64,000 nt of DNA from Saccharomycopsis fibuligera x Saccharomycopsis cf. fibuligera (Eukaryota; Ascomycota; Saccharomycetes; Ascoideales; Saccharomycopsidaceae), in the NCBI GenBank assembly GCA_001936135.1, contig CP012811.1, positions 930,001-994,000 on the forward strand, given 5' to 3'. The position numbers and the translations under genes are program-made. How positions within the stretch are numbered: position 1 is the stretch's first letter; each line of letters begins with the position of its first letter. Positions 9,980 to 22,200 of this stretch are shown here, one piece after another. The notes under the pieces are model-generated. The model searched no databases and was not told the origin of the DNA. It was given only the letters and a program-made list of their open reading frames with translations.

Positions 9980-11364
9980 CTGCTGTTGCTGCTATTGTTA
10001 TTGTTGTTATTGTTGTTGTTGGCATGAGCATTCACTGCTGCTTGTTCATCATCTTGATTGGTTACCGGTTGTTCAAAATTAGCTTCAAGGATGTCAACGT
10101 GCAATTTTTTAGAAATTCTAAGCGACGATCTTGCCGAGTACTGCGAATTGATGCCAACATATTCACGGGCCGCTAAAGAATTCAAAGCCACATACCAATC
10201 TTCCAAATCAATATGTAATGGGAAATCAATCAAAATTCTTTGAGTGGCAAAGTTTCGTAACTCGTTAAATTTTGTCACTGGACTAGGAATGAAGAAACTT
10301 GGTTTTTGATAAGTAGGGCAAATGTTATGATTTAAATTAGATTCTCTTAGTTGGTTAATGACTCCCACAAACAATATGTTGGAATTTTCAAAAATGGAAT
10401 GATGTACTTGACGAATCTCTGATCTTATTAAACATGAAATATTGATGGAATATAGTAAGGTACCGTCGTATTCTGACAAAAGATCCAAAATTCCATTTGA
10501 TTTAATGACTCCCATAGCGTAAAACCAACCTTCATTAACTTCTTTAGAATGCAGTGGGTATAATGGATTATGAGGTCCCTGTACCTCCAAGTTTTTCCGT
10601 TGTGTCTTTGGAATTGGACCATATATTTTGAATCTGCAAACAAGTAAATTTTTTTCTTCCTTATTGATAATAATCACGTTATCTTCGTTATCCTCATCAT
10701 TAAGCTGAATACTTTGGCTGACATTGGTGCTAGTGTTGATATTGTTTGGGTTGTTGAGGTTAGCAAACGGTAAAGGGATGCTAAAATATTTGTTATGGAT
10801 TCCGTAAATGTTCATGTTTTGCCAAACCATTAAGGATGCCAAAAACCTAACAAATGTGGAGATCTCATTGTTGATAGACTTGAAGTAACATTTCTCTTTG
10901 TTCACTGATACTACCTGTATTATGGGAGTGTTGCTTTGGTTGACAAAAGTTACTGCACTGGAGTGTAAATTTTTGATGATTGCGTTTCTGTATGGGGCTG
11001 CTGCTGAGCCATTAAGGTCACTGAAGCCATTATGACTAGTAGGCGATGCGGGGCTTTTACCATTTGCATATAAGCTGATGTTGTTGCTACTGTATTTTGA
11101 AGCAAAGTTGCCAAATTTATGCTTGGACTCGTGAAGATTGTAGATGTTACTGTTGGTCAACTTCAAAGCAGCAGTTTCGTTAATCGGCACTGGAGCCCCA
11201 CCGTGGTGGTAAGATATGGTTAATTGGCCAATAGAGTTTATTTGGAGCATATCTGAGCTCCAGTCAGCACTATTGTAGGACCATTCTAGTTGGCCGGTGA
11301 ATAGGCCTTTGTCCTGGACCATGTAGCGCTTTATGTCCTCGGTAGAGAACAGCTTGTAAATCAT
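7351..11364 (-). CDS. BUD2: Bud2-type Ras GTPase-activating protein for Rsr1/Bud1
   Basis: The 1337-residue protein carries a central RasGAP domain, about residues 700-925. The arginine finger is Arg728 in the TLFRGNS motif, and the second signature FLRLICPAILNP lies near 845-855. A C2-like region precedes it (about 480-600), which is the arrangement of Bud2, the GAP for the bud-site GTPase Rsr1/Bud1 at the cell cortex. Ira1/2 are much larger and lack this layout. S. cerevisiae Bud2 is 1104 residues; the excess here is Asn/Ser/Gly-rich insertions: a poly-Asn block encoded around 9940-10030, and a C-terminal tail of about 150 residues rich in Ser, Gly and Asn. The start ATG complement is at 11362-11364. 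Low-complexity tracts come from trinucleotide runs and probably vary between strains. Confidence 0.9.
9945..10021. repeat. Trinucleotide run encoding poly-Asn in BUD2
   Basis: ATT repeats followed by TGC/TGT-type triplets on the plus strand encode an Asn/Ser-rich tract on the minus strand inside BUD2, just before the C2-like region. Runs of this kind are prone to length changes. Confidence 0.8.
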
Positions 11365-12929
11365 GATTGGATCTTGTAATAGGTTGCAAATTGATGGGAC
11401 GCGATGCGGATGGAGAGGTCAAAAAAAAGGGAGGAGTAGATATGGCGCTTGACACAGATGAGGATGGGATGTTAAAATGAGTGTATGAGAAGAGAAAACA
11501 AGGAGAAAAGAAAGGGTTTGCAAGACCTAAGAGACGAGGATACACTAAGGATGTGTTTAATCTGGACCGCCAGTGGCTCTCCTGGACAGTTTAAGGATGG
11601 GAAATAAATTGGACAGAATGAAAAAAGAATGAAAAAATGCGGACAGAGAACCGTGCGAAAGAGGATCGAACCAAGAGCGAAAGCGGAATGGAAGATGTCG
11701 GTCTCCTGGATGGATGTGCTCAAAATCTGGAGAGACAGGATACAAATACTAGTAGAAATAGATAAAATATGACACCAACAATACAACCAACGTATGTCTT
11801 CTACAAGTTGAGGTCTGCACACACGCACTATTGTCAGCGGAAGACAATGCTTTTGTCTAAGATTGGGGTGTTTAAGTAGATTGGGCAAATAGTTGGCTGA
11901 TACTGGCCGAACAATGTTCCTCAATTAGACACTACGGTGGTTTCTTTCTTTATCGGTAATTTAGGTTGTGTTTTATTATGGTAGAAATGTGCTTTGATAT
12001 ATTCACGCTGTGGTATTGCACCATATGGTATTGTCTGGACATCGGCAAGGATTACGACAACGCTAGACGTGCCAGGAACGAGGAGATGTGTTGCACTACG
12101 TGGTATAATGCACTTCAGCAGTACCACAAATTTGGCAATATTGTTTGCAAAAATAAGAAAACCTCAGCATAAAAGCCATTATAGTATGCTATCAAAGAGC
12201 TTATACTAGAATACCGACAAGCTAATTGTTTGCTGTCATCTGCGGTGGGTGGGAATCTCCAGTAATGTGTTTCTTTGGATTAATTCTCTCATGTGGAGAG
12301 TTCTTAAAGGACAAAAAGGAGTCGTCAACGCAGCGAAGCTTAAACGACTGCTTCCGACCGTGATCTAAGTACTTGTATACACTTTTTGCAAAGTTCCGGC
12401 GGATAGGAGATCTGCCCATCAATAAAGCTGGTATTACTCAACTTACATTTTTAAGGCCTTCTGACCGAATGGATACAGCCAGCAGCATAAGCTCAACAGC
12501 TACTGCTTGGTTTCCTCCTCCTCCTCCTCCTCCTTGTATAAAAAGTCTTAGGATACTTGTGTAGACTTGGAATAGCCCCGCCCTCGTAAATTAGGCCGAG
12601 AGCTCGGAAAGAAGCCGGTCAATGCTCTGGCCGGATTAAGATGGGCCCATAACCAAAACGCTATATATGCAATAATATGTACGTATATGTATATATCATG
12701 TATTTACACCTGACATATCATATAGCTATCAGACCTAAAAGAGTGGATGTCTCCAGACATATCTATGAACTCAACTGATAAAGACCTTAACATCTTATTA
12801 CCTATATTGCCCATACAACTACATCCAATGTGAAACAAAGACGAAAAGGAATTAAAACTAAAAATCAATTGTAGATAATTTATATTTCCAGCTAATATAT
12901 CATCATTACATCGACCGCCAGCTCAAAAC
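11365..12929. other. 1.6-kb region between BUD2 and NUP85, no gene recognised
   Basis: Upstream of BUD2 and downstream of NUP85 (both minus). Several frames of 60-150 codons occur, e.g. 11472-11924 minus, but none shows a family motif and their composition is not gene-like. I searched for tRNA A/B boxes and found none convincing. Confidence 0.5.
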
Positions 12930-15599
12930 TTACTCCAAATACTTTCTCGACATTTCCAAAGAGATCTTGATTCTCAATGTAGCAATAAGCTCTAACACTT
13001 TATTAGGCACCTCCTCTACTCCAATTGCACTGTATGCTTCCCTGATACTTTTGCCATATTGAATCAAAAAGTTCTCATAATATTCATTCAATTGATCCAA
13101 TTTGCTGCTGCTGCTGCTTCTCACTTCTACATCAGCATTATTGCTGCTTGTATTGTCACTCTTCTTATCGCTATCAATATAACTTTGGAGCCCATTCAAC
13201 ACCTTTATAATATCAATAAGCTCACTGCTCTGAAACAATGAAAGTCCGATACTATAGCTATCCCCGCTAGTAAAGTTCAAATAGAAATACTTGAGCAACA
13301 ACAAAAGCAAAACACTCAAGAATTGACGAGGCAAGTATTTGAATGTCACCAACTTAATGAGATAGTCTTTGGAAATTTGAAAATTATTGGTAGTTTCGTT
13401 TCTAAGGTACTTGAGTAGCACCCAGTACGGAGCCAAGAACTTTTTCAATATTGGATCTAGCTGCTTAGTGGCCAACAACTCGGATCGTTGTTGTTCAGTC
13501 AAACGCACTTCACTTAGATCAATTTCATCGTCAACTAGCAAATCAATCTTTGATAAACTTTGCAGTTGAATGTTTTCCTCTTCATCACCTTCCTCGTTGT
13601 CAATAGAGCATGCTTGTCCCAATTTTTTGGCAAACGTTTCCCAGACAATTCTACTAATCCAAGGCAAATCCCCTGCTTTTTCCAAATTCTGTAAGCTTTC
13701 AAAAATTATTCCTCGTTGGTAAAAGTTTAATCCAAATAATTTATACAAATTATTGGATAAGTTGATCAATTTGTTTTCTGCAGCAATACTAAGAAGCCAC
13801 TCAGAATCATCATTGCTTTCACAGTAATAATTATATGGCAAAAATTCCGTTAAAATTTGGCGAAAATTATTCAAGTTGAGAGATTTGAGAAGCCCAATAC
13901 CAATAGGTATAAGTTTCTTGCTAGCAAAACAACGTAATGCATGATTATAAAGCAAATATTGACAAATCGTCAAATTATTACTGCTGTAAACTTCTTCTTC
14001 TATTAGTTCATCCAATTTGTGATTGTAATCGTCATCACCACTAAGTATAGTGCTGTAATCAAGTTCATCATTGTCGTTGTTGAGTGGTGTTATTGTTGAC
14101 CCTACGCCATCACCCTTCTGGTTAAGATAGTCTAGCCTATTATAGTCTTTTAAAAATCCTTTTGCTTCAAACAACACCGACAAGTAACTGATGGTGTCAC
14201 TATTGAGCAACTCTAATGATCTTAACGTTAGCAAGAAATTGTTATTTTTCAATAATGTGTAGCATAAAAACTCCCAAACACTTGAATAATTCACCTGTAG
14301 CCTATCATCAGTTTTAGCTTGCTTAAGCACAATCTCCAAATATTCTCCAATAAGTTTGATGTTTGGCAAATCAAACAACACTAAACCGTTAAGCGCTTCA
14401 AACCACGAGTTTGCTTGACTCAAAATGGTGGATTTTGAGCCACTAAGTAATGTGAAAGTTCTCTTCAAGAAAAGCAATATGGTTCTTTCATTTGCATCAA
14501 GCTTTTGATCATTATTGCTGTCTTCATATTCAGCCAAGTAAGTATTGATATCACTGAGCACTTCAAGCACATTTTTTTTAAAAGCTTTGAATAAGACGCC
14601 CACTTTACTTTGAAATTCCTTATCATCATTGAATTCGACAAAATCATTATCATTGTCAATATCAGCTCCTCCATTGAATATAATCCTGTAATCGTTGAGT
14701 AGCTTGATCAAGTTTTCAAACAAGTGATATAAAAACTCATTGGTTTCTTGAAGTGCAATGTAGTTACAATTGAGCAAGACATTCAACGCCTGGTTGAACA
14801 AACCTCTCAATAACAACTGATCCAAAAATTTGAAGAAAAAGTCATTCTCAAAAGGACTAGAAAGACTCATTACTTCCTCAAGAATTTCCACCGGTGGATT
14901 ATTCAAATCTGACTTATTGAGCCATATTGACAAGTTTTTGGCGAATATCAAATCACTAGAGAAATAAACTGCTTTAATGAAATTCAATACATTCAACAAC
15001 TCTTTCAAATCAACCATTTTGTCCCTTAATTCTTCTTTTTTTCCATTGGTTATCTGTCCGTTCTCACTATCATCATTATCGCCATCATCAGTTTCAATCA
15101 CATCGTCTATACTCTCCAACTTGTCAAGCTGTTTGTTTATGAGCAACTCCAAGCTGCTAATTATCGAATCAATAGACTCGTATAGTATGCGATCTTGATT
15201 TCTCTTAGCCGCCACATTACTACTTTTCAAACCAATATCATTCAAAGTAATAGGGTACTTGTAGTTCTCCAAGCTGTAATTAATTTCAAACAACTCGCTC
15301 AAGTACTGATAATAGTCGTCATCACCCAAATTGTTTTGATCATCGTCGTCAACAATTGACAATGAGTCAGGCAAACTCAAAGGTTCCAATCGAGTATCGT
15401 TGGAAAATGGCTTTACTTTTTCAAGCGACTCAGGGTTAACTGTTGAGAATACATATCCCACGTCTGAGTTTGGAGCAAATTGGAAATTAACGTGTCTGGT
15501 ACTTTGGAGAAACTGGTCAAGGCTTGCTTCGCCAGCGGGAATGAGGGGCCGGTTAAGTCGCGATAAAATCACGTTCGATACAGGGTCAATTTCGCTCAT
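12930..15599 (-). CDS. NUP85: Nucleoporin Nup85 (Y-complex)
   Basis: The 889-residue protein is mostly alpha-helical and acidic-loop rich. The segment NLYKLFGLNFYQRGIIFES followed by LQNLEKAGDLPWISRIVWE resembles the C-terminal helical repeats of Nup85, where residues of the ancestral coatomer element fold are arranged as in Sec31 and Nup145C. Nup85 sits in the Nup84/Y complex and binds Seh1 through an N-terminal beta blade; the N-terminal 90 residues here (FQFAPNSDVGYVFSTVNP region) could supply that blade. S. cerevisiae Nup85 is 744 residues; the additional length is Asp/Asn-rich loops, for example around 85-95 and 165-180. Start ATG complement at 15597-15599. The assignment is by pattern and is less secure than its neighbours; another helical-repeat nucleoporin is the main alternative. 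Confidence 0.6.
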   Translation of the reverse strand: MSEIDPVSNVILSRLNRPLIPAGEASLDQFLQSTRHVNFQFAPNSDVGYVFSTVNPESLEKVKPFSNDTRLEPLSLPDSLSIVDDDDQNNLGDDDYYQYLSELFEINYSLENYKYPITLNDIGLKSSNVAAKRNQDRILYESIDSIISSLELLINKQLDKLESIDDVIETDDGDNDDSENGQITNGKKEELRDKMVDLKELLNVLNFIKAVYFSSDLIFAKNLSIWLNKSDLNNPPVEILEEVMSLSSPFENDFFFKFLDQLLLRGLFNQALNVLLNCNYIALQETNEFLYHLFENLIKLLNDYRIIFNGGADIDNDNDFVEFNDDKEFQSKVGVLFKAFKKNVLEVLSDINTYLAEYEDSNNDQKLDANERTILLFLKRTFTLLSGSKSTILSQANSWFEALNGLVLFDLPNIKLIGEYLEIVLKQAKTDDRLQVNYSSVWEFLCYTLLKNNNFLLTLRSLELLNSDTISYLSVLFEAKGFLKDYNRLDYLNQKGDGVGSTITPLNNDNDELDYSTILSGDDDYNHKLDELIEEEVYSSNNLTICQYLLYNHALRCFASKKLIPIGIGLLKSLNLNNFRQILTEFLPYNYYCESNDDSEWLLSIAAENKLINLSNNLYKLFGLNFYQRGIIFESLQNLEKAGDLPWISRIVWETFAKKLGQACSIDNEEGDEEENIQLQSLSKIDLLVDDEIDLSEVRLTEQQRSELLATKQLDPILKKFLAPYWVLLKYLRNETTNNFQISKDYLIKLVTFKYLPRQFLSVLLLLLLKYFYLNFTSGDSYSIGLSLFQSSELIDIIKVLNGLQSYIDSDKKSDNTSSNNADVEVRSSSSSKLDQLNEYYENFLIQYGKSIREAYSAIGVEEVPNKVLELIATLRIKISLEMSRKYLE

Positions 15600-16287
15600 T
15601 GTGAAAATATACTATTTTTGCAGATTTACTAAGCAGAAATTGGGGGGTATGTTGGAGTAAATCTGGTGTCTTTAGCTGAAAAGTATGTCTCCGTATTTAC
15701 TTTCTCTTAACTTTCTGCTTTTGTTTTTGTATATATTTTTTTTTTCCGCTTCGCTCAGTAAGAAAAAAAAAAATAAAAAAAAAATAGAAAACAAAACAAA
15801 TGCGTTGTGTGCCCTGGTTGGTATTATAATACTTGCAGTTTATACTATAAGTTATACAAAAGTGGTACGAACACTAGGAACAAAGCATCAAGATAAAATA
15901 TAATTGTTGTTGGTTTGTAGCCTATTTACTTGGGATCTCATTTCAGAGTATTGCGCTTTTTATAACAGTAATAGCGTGTGCGGTAGACAGTTTTAAAAAA
16001 CCGCCAATAGATGGATAGAGTGGGAGGTTCGCACCGGCAAATCAATATGCTTCATCATTTGGTCACAAATGTTGTTTATACGGCAGTTTCTGGCCCTTAA
16101 AACTTCTAAGGATAAAAGCTTTTTTTTTTCAAAATAATCTATTTTCCATATTTTTGTCACAAGTGTGCGTTTATATTTTTTGGCTGTACAGTATCGTTAC
16201 CGTACGCAAACCAAGAATATCAAAAACATGAATTCGTAAATTAATCACCATAAGCTAATAAGTACACAAATTACTATCAAAACGACC
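15600..16287. other. Intergenic region NUP85-POL2
   Basis: About 0.7 kb, both flanking genes on the minus strand, so it holds the NUP85 promoter and the POL2 3' end. Contains short A and T runs around 15730-15790. No gene or repeat of note. Confidence 0.55.
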
Positions 16288-19200
16288 TCAAGCACTGTCG
16301 ATTGCTCCCTTCAATAGACGCAAATCATAGAACTGAGCAACGTTATCAAAAACTTGGATCTTTCTCAACAAAACATTCTTATTAATCACTGCAACCCAAG
16401 ATCCTGAACATGAACAAAATGCACTTAATTCATTATCTCTAATCTTGTGACACTTCTCGCATTTCAAATCTTGAATATAGAACAACTCAATAGCTCTTTT
16501 GAACTCAGCAATCAAAGTCTCTTCTAATGCTACTTTATTGAAAGATTGCCCACATTTTTCACAATTCCAAATCTTATCATCTTCGTCACGGCAAAAATCA
16601 ATGTCTCTAATAAGCCCACATGTTTGACATGCAATCTCTGGAATCTTGAGCGATACGCTTGGGTTACGGAATGTTGACTCATCGCTGAATTCTCTGACGT
16701 CAAGATAACTGAGCAATTCTCTTCTAAGAGCTCTTGACTCTAAGTTTCTTTTCTTGGATAATGCAAACACAGCACATAAACTTTTCACCAATTCAAGAGT
16801 TGGATTACCAAATTTCAAATGGGAGCCTGGAAGAGTTGGGAATTCGTATTCTTCGCTGTATGCTTGATTCAAAATCACACTGTTTTGCTTAGCATAAAGC
16901 TTTTTAACTCTTTTAGTTAACGGATTCCAAATGGTTGTCAAGGTATTAGATATGGTAATTTTTTCATCAATGTCATCTGAAAACCCGTTTTCTTTGTTTT
17001 CTTTATTAGCGACGCCATTGAACTGAGTTAATCGTTGAGTACCATTATTCAACTCTTTTTCCTTCTCTCTAATTAAAGCATCCAAAAAAATTCCCACCCA
17101 ATCATTAAACTCAGTTTGATAAATTGGTGGTAAAAATTTGGCAATTTGCCAGTTGGAAAATGATTCAAGAAGTTGATCACCTTCAGTAACTGTTTCACAT
17201 GCTCTGCCAGCGTGATTATACTCATCCATCCAAATTAAAGTATCCCAATATCTATCAATCCTCAAGTCCAAGTAGTTGAAAAGCGGCTTGGCTCTGACCG
17301 CTTTGAGGATATATTGTGAATAAGCATATGAATTTTCAATGGAGGTCTTTGTCGTCTTCAAGAAAATTTTGCTTCTATTGGTAAAAATCACCGTCGATCC
17401 CATTTTTCTAAATTCTTTAATCATTTGCAACAATGCTTTTTTTGTCAAGTTGTGAACATGATACTCTAAACTTGGGTCATAAAGAAAAGATCCCTTTTTT
17501 TGCATCCATTTGATGAAATTGTTAATCATCAAATCAGCATATTGCGACTTAGAAACCGCTTCATCCCACCAATCTTTAACCATTCCTCTAAGGATACTTA
17601 ATGAACTGGAACTAAATGCATCTTCTGGAAGTTCTCCTGAACCTAAACCGGCGCCTGACCCATCGCCACCACCTGCCAAATCACTTTCAGCCAAATCGGA
17701 CCCTTCAGCCTGATTAATAAGTGCTGATGTTAATACCGTATTGATGGTCAAATTTTGAATAGAAATTTCAAGCACAACATTTTCATAACTGTCTGGGTTA
17801 TTAATGTTTGGAAAAATTAACGACTCTGTAATAGGAATAAGCTTCTGCTTCTCTAAACCACCATGATCTGGATTAGTGTTTGGTGACCACCATAATACAA
17901 TGTTGCCCTTTTTAAGCCTTCTAGCATACTCGATATCTATCAAGTATCCAATATCGTGAAGTTCTAAATTGCAAATTGGAATGTTACTGTATCTAGACAA
18001 TGCTAGCAAATCTTTCATCCAAGAACCAAATGAGAAGTAGAAAATGAAAATTTTCTTCATGAGGGCTTCTTGCCAGCCTAAAGCGGGCAAGGAAATTTCC
18101 GTGTATGAGAGTTTAATAACTGGGAAATCCAAAACTGATCGGATAGTCTTATAAATTCTATCAAGGAATGGAGATTGAATCGCTAATACTCCAGTAGCCC
18201 CTTTTTCTTCGTAAGCATTAGCAAGCTTTGAGTTCAAACTCTTATTCAAGGAGCTTAATTTGTTGAAATGTTGAACTTCAATATCCATATTAGGAGCGTA
18301 ATCGACAAAACTCTTGAATCGCTCAATATCATCCTTATTGGACTGGTAAAGGTCCTCGTAGATATGTTCAAATTTGGATGGGAAATCAGTAGCCTTGTCA
18401 GATGGTTTAAGCACAAGTAAACTTAATGTAGAATCCCATGATTTGAAAACAGCATAAATCTCATACTGGTTGGATATAATATGTGTTAAATAAACAACAT
18501 CTAAATTGAAATGTTTTAAATAATTACTATTGTCTAACATGCTCATATTTCTTGATTTGAATCCAAATCGCAATCCTTTATAAAGACCGCCTAATTCGGT
18601 AGAATTGAATTTCACCGTTGACCCTAAATTCATAATTGCTCTTTCTTTGGCAGTGATTTGGGATTCGTAAATGTTGGCCTTTTGGAAAATTGAACCTGGC
18701 TTGGCTACTACTTCATTATAGGTCATCTCATCCATAGTGGCTTGATAAACTGTTTTGTTGCTTTTTGGAATAATTGCCTTGGAGACTTCAACAGAGATAC
18801 TGCTATCTAAGCTTTTAATCTCTGACAATACTTCATCCTCGTCAACCTCGTCAACACCAAAAGTCAAATAAACTTCCTTTGGAATAGAAATCTTTATTTC
18901 CTGAATTCTACCATTGATCAAAACTCTAGCATTGATTTTACCAGGAGCAAGATCAGAACTGTATCCCAACACTTGCCAGTCTTCAGTGGTAGCATAATTT
19001 TTAGCCTGATTACGAAACATGTTACTCACTGAAGAATTATTACTTGAAGCACTGTTATAATTACCAAAAATCTTCTTGTTGGCTTCTTTTTTTCTGTCAT
19101 TTTGTTTCCAAATGATTTTATTGTATTGCAACCAGGCACCATAATCAACAGTAGGATCAGGACATGGATTAGCCAAGATTTCCTTCTCTGTCTTTTCTGC

Positions 19201-22200
19201 TTCATTTTCGTCAATTTGCGCAATTTTCATCTTCCGCTTCTTGGAGCGTACAGCACCAAATTTCTGTTTGCCATTTCCTGCATCGCTAGCACCACGGTTT
19301 GAAGTCCCGATATCCTCGATATCTTTATCAGAAATGACGGCTTTCTTTGCCTTAGTTTGACTAAAAAAAGACGTCAACTTACTCTGAGCAATTTGGCTCT
19401 CGGCAATTTTCTTCAAAATCCACGATGGTAATTGCACCGTCTCACATGGATTCTTTCTAATTTGCAAATATGCAGGAATACTAATAATTTTTAGCACCAC
19501 CGATGCTAATCTCTCAAAATAGTATCCCCAATCAATGATATTTCTCGGATCAAAATCATCAAGAGAATTATCACGTAACCATTTTCTCAAATATATCCGT
19601 TTTTGAGTAATATCGGATGAGAAAATTGCAATAGGAATTGCTCTTTCAGCAATTGGAGCACCTCGAGGTTTATCAGAAATAATAAACTGTGCTGTGACAC
19701 CATTATCCCCTTTCACATCAATATTCAAAAACTCCACCAACCTTTTCACGGTGGTGATTGAAGTACTCTTCATACCATTGTATTCCGAAATTGACTTACT
19801 CATACTTTTTCTCTCACCAATCAAATTGATAAGGTCTTCATCTTCAATGTTTTTCCCCTTAGTGAGCAAGATATCAAGCCACTTGTTAGCAATCAGGGCC
19901 ACTGCATTGTAACAATTTTCTAGCGTATCACCTTCCAAAAATGCTGGAAAAAGATCACTTTGCATATTCTTGACAATTTCCAACTCACCTCTTCTTTTCA
20001 ATTCAAAACCTTTCAATTCTGCTAAAGAGCCATCGAAATTGTAAACTGCGTACCTTTTTTTAATCCCTTTGCCTTCTTCTTTTGAAGTTGGCAAAATCAT
20101 TGCTTTATATGGGCCGTCGAGTTCAAAGAAAATCGAATTTTCAGACTTCACTTCGTATTTGTAGTTACTATTAGGAATCAATTCTTGATATTGATGATTA
20201 GTGAATTTCTCGTGAACCAAATGATTAAGCATAGAACATAAGTAAGGTATGGTCAATTTGCTACCATCCTTGAGTTTCAATGTAAACTCATCAGGGAACG
20301 ATTTGGGAATAATACACCAAATCCCATCAGTATCCAATTCAAGCGGTCTACCAAATCTTTCAATTACTGATCTTGCCATTTGAATAATTGTGGCCCCAGT
20401 TAAACACGTTATGCCGGCCATTTCCATCGAATACCATCTTGAACCTTTTCTCATCACGTACCCGTAAAAAGAATTCAAAATAACCTTGTGTGCTAATTGT
20501 AACGAGTCGTAAGTGATTTCCATCTTTTTGGCTTCATCAATTGCATGATGGTCATTTTTGTTTATCGAGCCTACTTTTTTCTTCCATTTTTTAGCTAGCC
20601 CTTTGTACGTATAACGACGATCTCTAAAACTCCGCACTGTATCAATATAAAATGGGTTTTCTCGTTGACATACAATAGCGTCCTTGTTAATAGTCTCAGA
20701 AGTCTTGATTCTATGATACACTTTTCTTGAATAATCACTAATCCTTTTCTTTATATGAGTCACCTGTTCCTCGTAGCTTAATTCGTCAAAAAATCTCTTG
20801 GGTTGACCAGCTCTCTTTGCAGGGAATGTTTCATTTTGCATTGCTCTTTTAATCATTCCATATTCATCCATCTTTGCTGGATAAAATTCTCCTCTCCATG
20901 CCCAAGTTAGGCTTCGATCGCATACTTTGCCCGGTCTATTGAAGTCGCAAGCGGCACAATCTTCTTCAGTTTTCATACTGTCGGGTTGCAATCTATTTGA
21001 AATCATGATATTAGGGTACATTGAAGCAACGTCAACATGATAAATCAATGGAAATTCTTCTCTTTTGGGGTTGTTTTTCAAGTCTTGTAAATTTTCCTTA
21101 ATTTGATTATAAACTTCCTCCATATTTGTCACGTCTTCAACTTTTTTGTTGCATTCCACCTTAACAAAAAATTCCAACACGTCTCGTATTCCATCAGTTA
21201 AAGAGTCTATAACTGTTGGGTCAATCTTGAAAGTCGACTTCAAGTCAGATCTAAAGACCCCAGCCTCTAATGATTCAACATGACCACCAACATAAGTTTC
21301 CGATTCTAGTAAATGACCATCATAGAACCGTTCCAATGGATCTTTGTGCTTGTTTGGTAATAGGATATTGTTTTGATACGCTTGGACCATAAGCAACATT
21401 TCACATAAAGTACCAGTACCTTTTCGCAACACTTCATCTGGATTCAATGGAATAATTGTAGCAAGGGAAAAGATAAATGGATGCACGTATTTATAATACA
21501 AATAGTAGGTAGCCACAGCGTCAGAAACAGAATACTCTGACAAGATTTGTGGCTTTTCAATAGCATAGGGGGTCATTAATTCCGGATCCAATTCTAATGG
21601 ATTGTAGCCTAATTTAACGGTAGTCACTGCTTTCAAACCTTGAGAACCCTGAGGCAAATAAGAGTCACGTTTGACCCATCTAAAGCAATCCATATGGGCA
21701 CAATATGTAGATTTATACTCATCTTCACTATCTTTTTTGAATCCGATTTCATCAAACATTGATATGTTGTGGAAATTTGCTCTAGCGTCAACAAACGGCC
21801 AATCGAAAAAATCACCGTTAAATGTAGAAATCACTGTTGGTTTGACTTCTCTAATGTGTTCAAAAAATCTCTTGATTAGTGCTTCTTCATTAGCAGCATT
21901 GTAAATCTCGAAAACACCAGGATATTCTGGTTTGGGAGTATATTCAAAATCTTCAATATCTTTACTGATAATGTCTCTATTAGTGATCAAATACCCGTCA
22001 CCGTCTATCATGTAAGAAATCATCATTATTTGATCCACCGCGGCATCGGGGAACTTTAGTGGTGCTTTACTGGTTTCAATATCAAAGGCAAGTACCACTG
22101 GATCTGGGGGCACAACGACGTCCAATTCTGTAAACAGTACGTTTTCACTCTCGGCTAGCACCGAGTACCACTTACCGACTCTCAAGTTTCTGTCAATAGA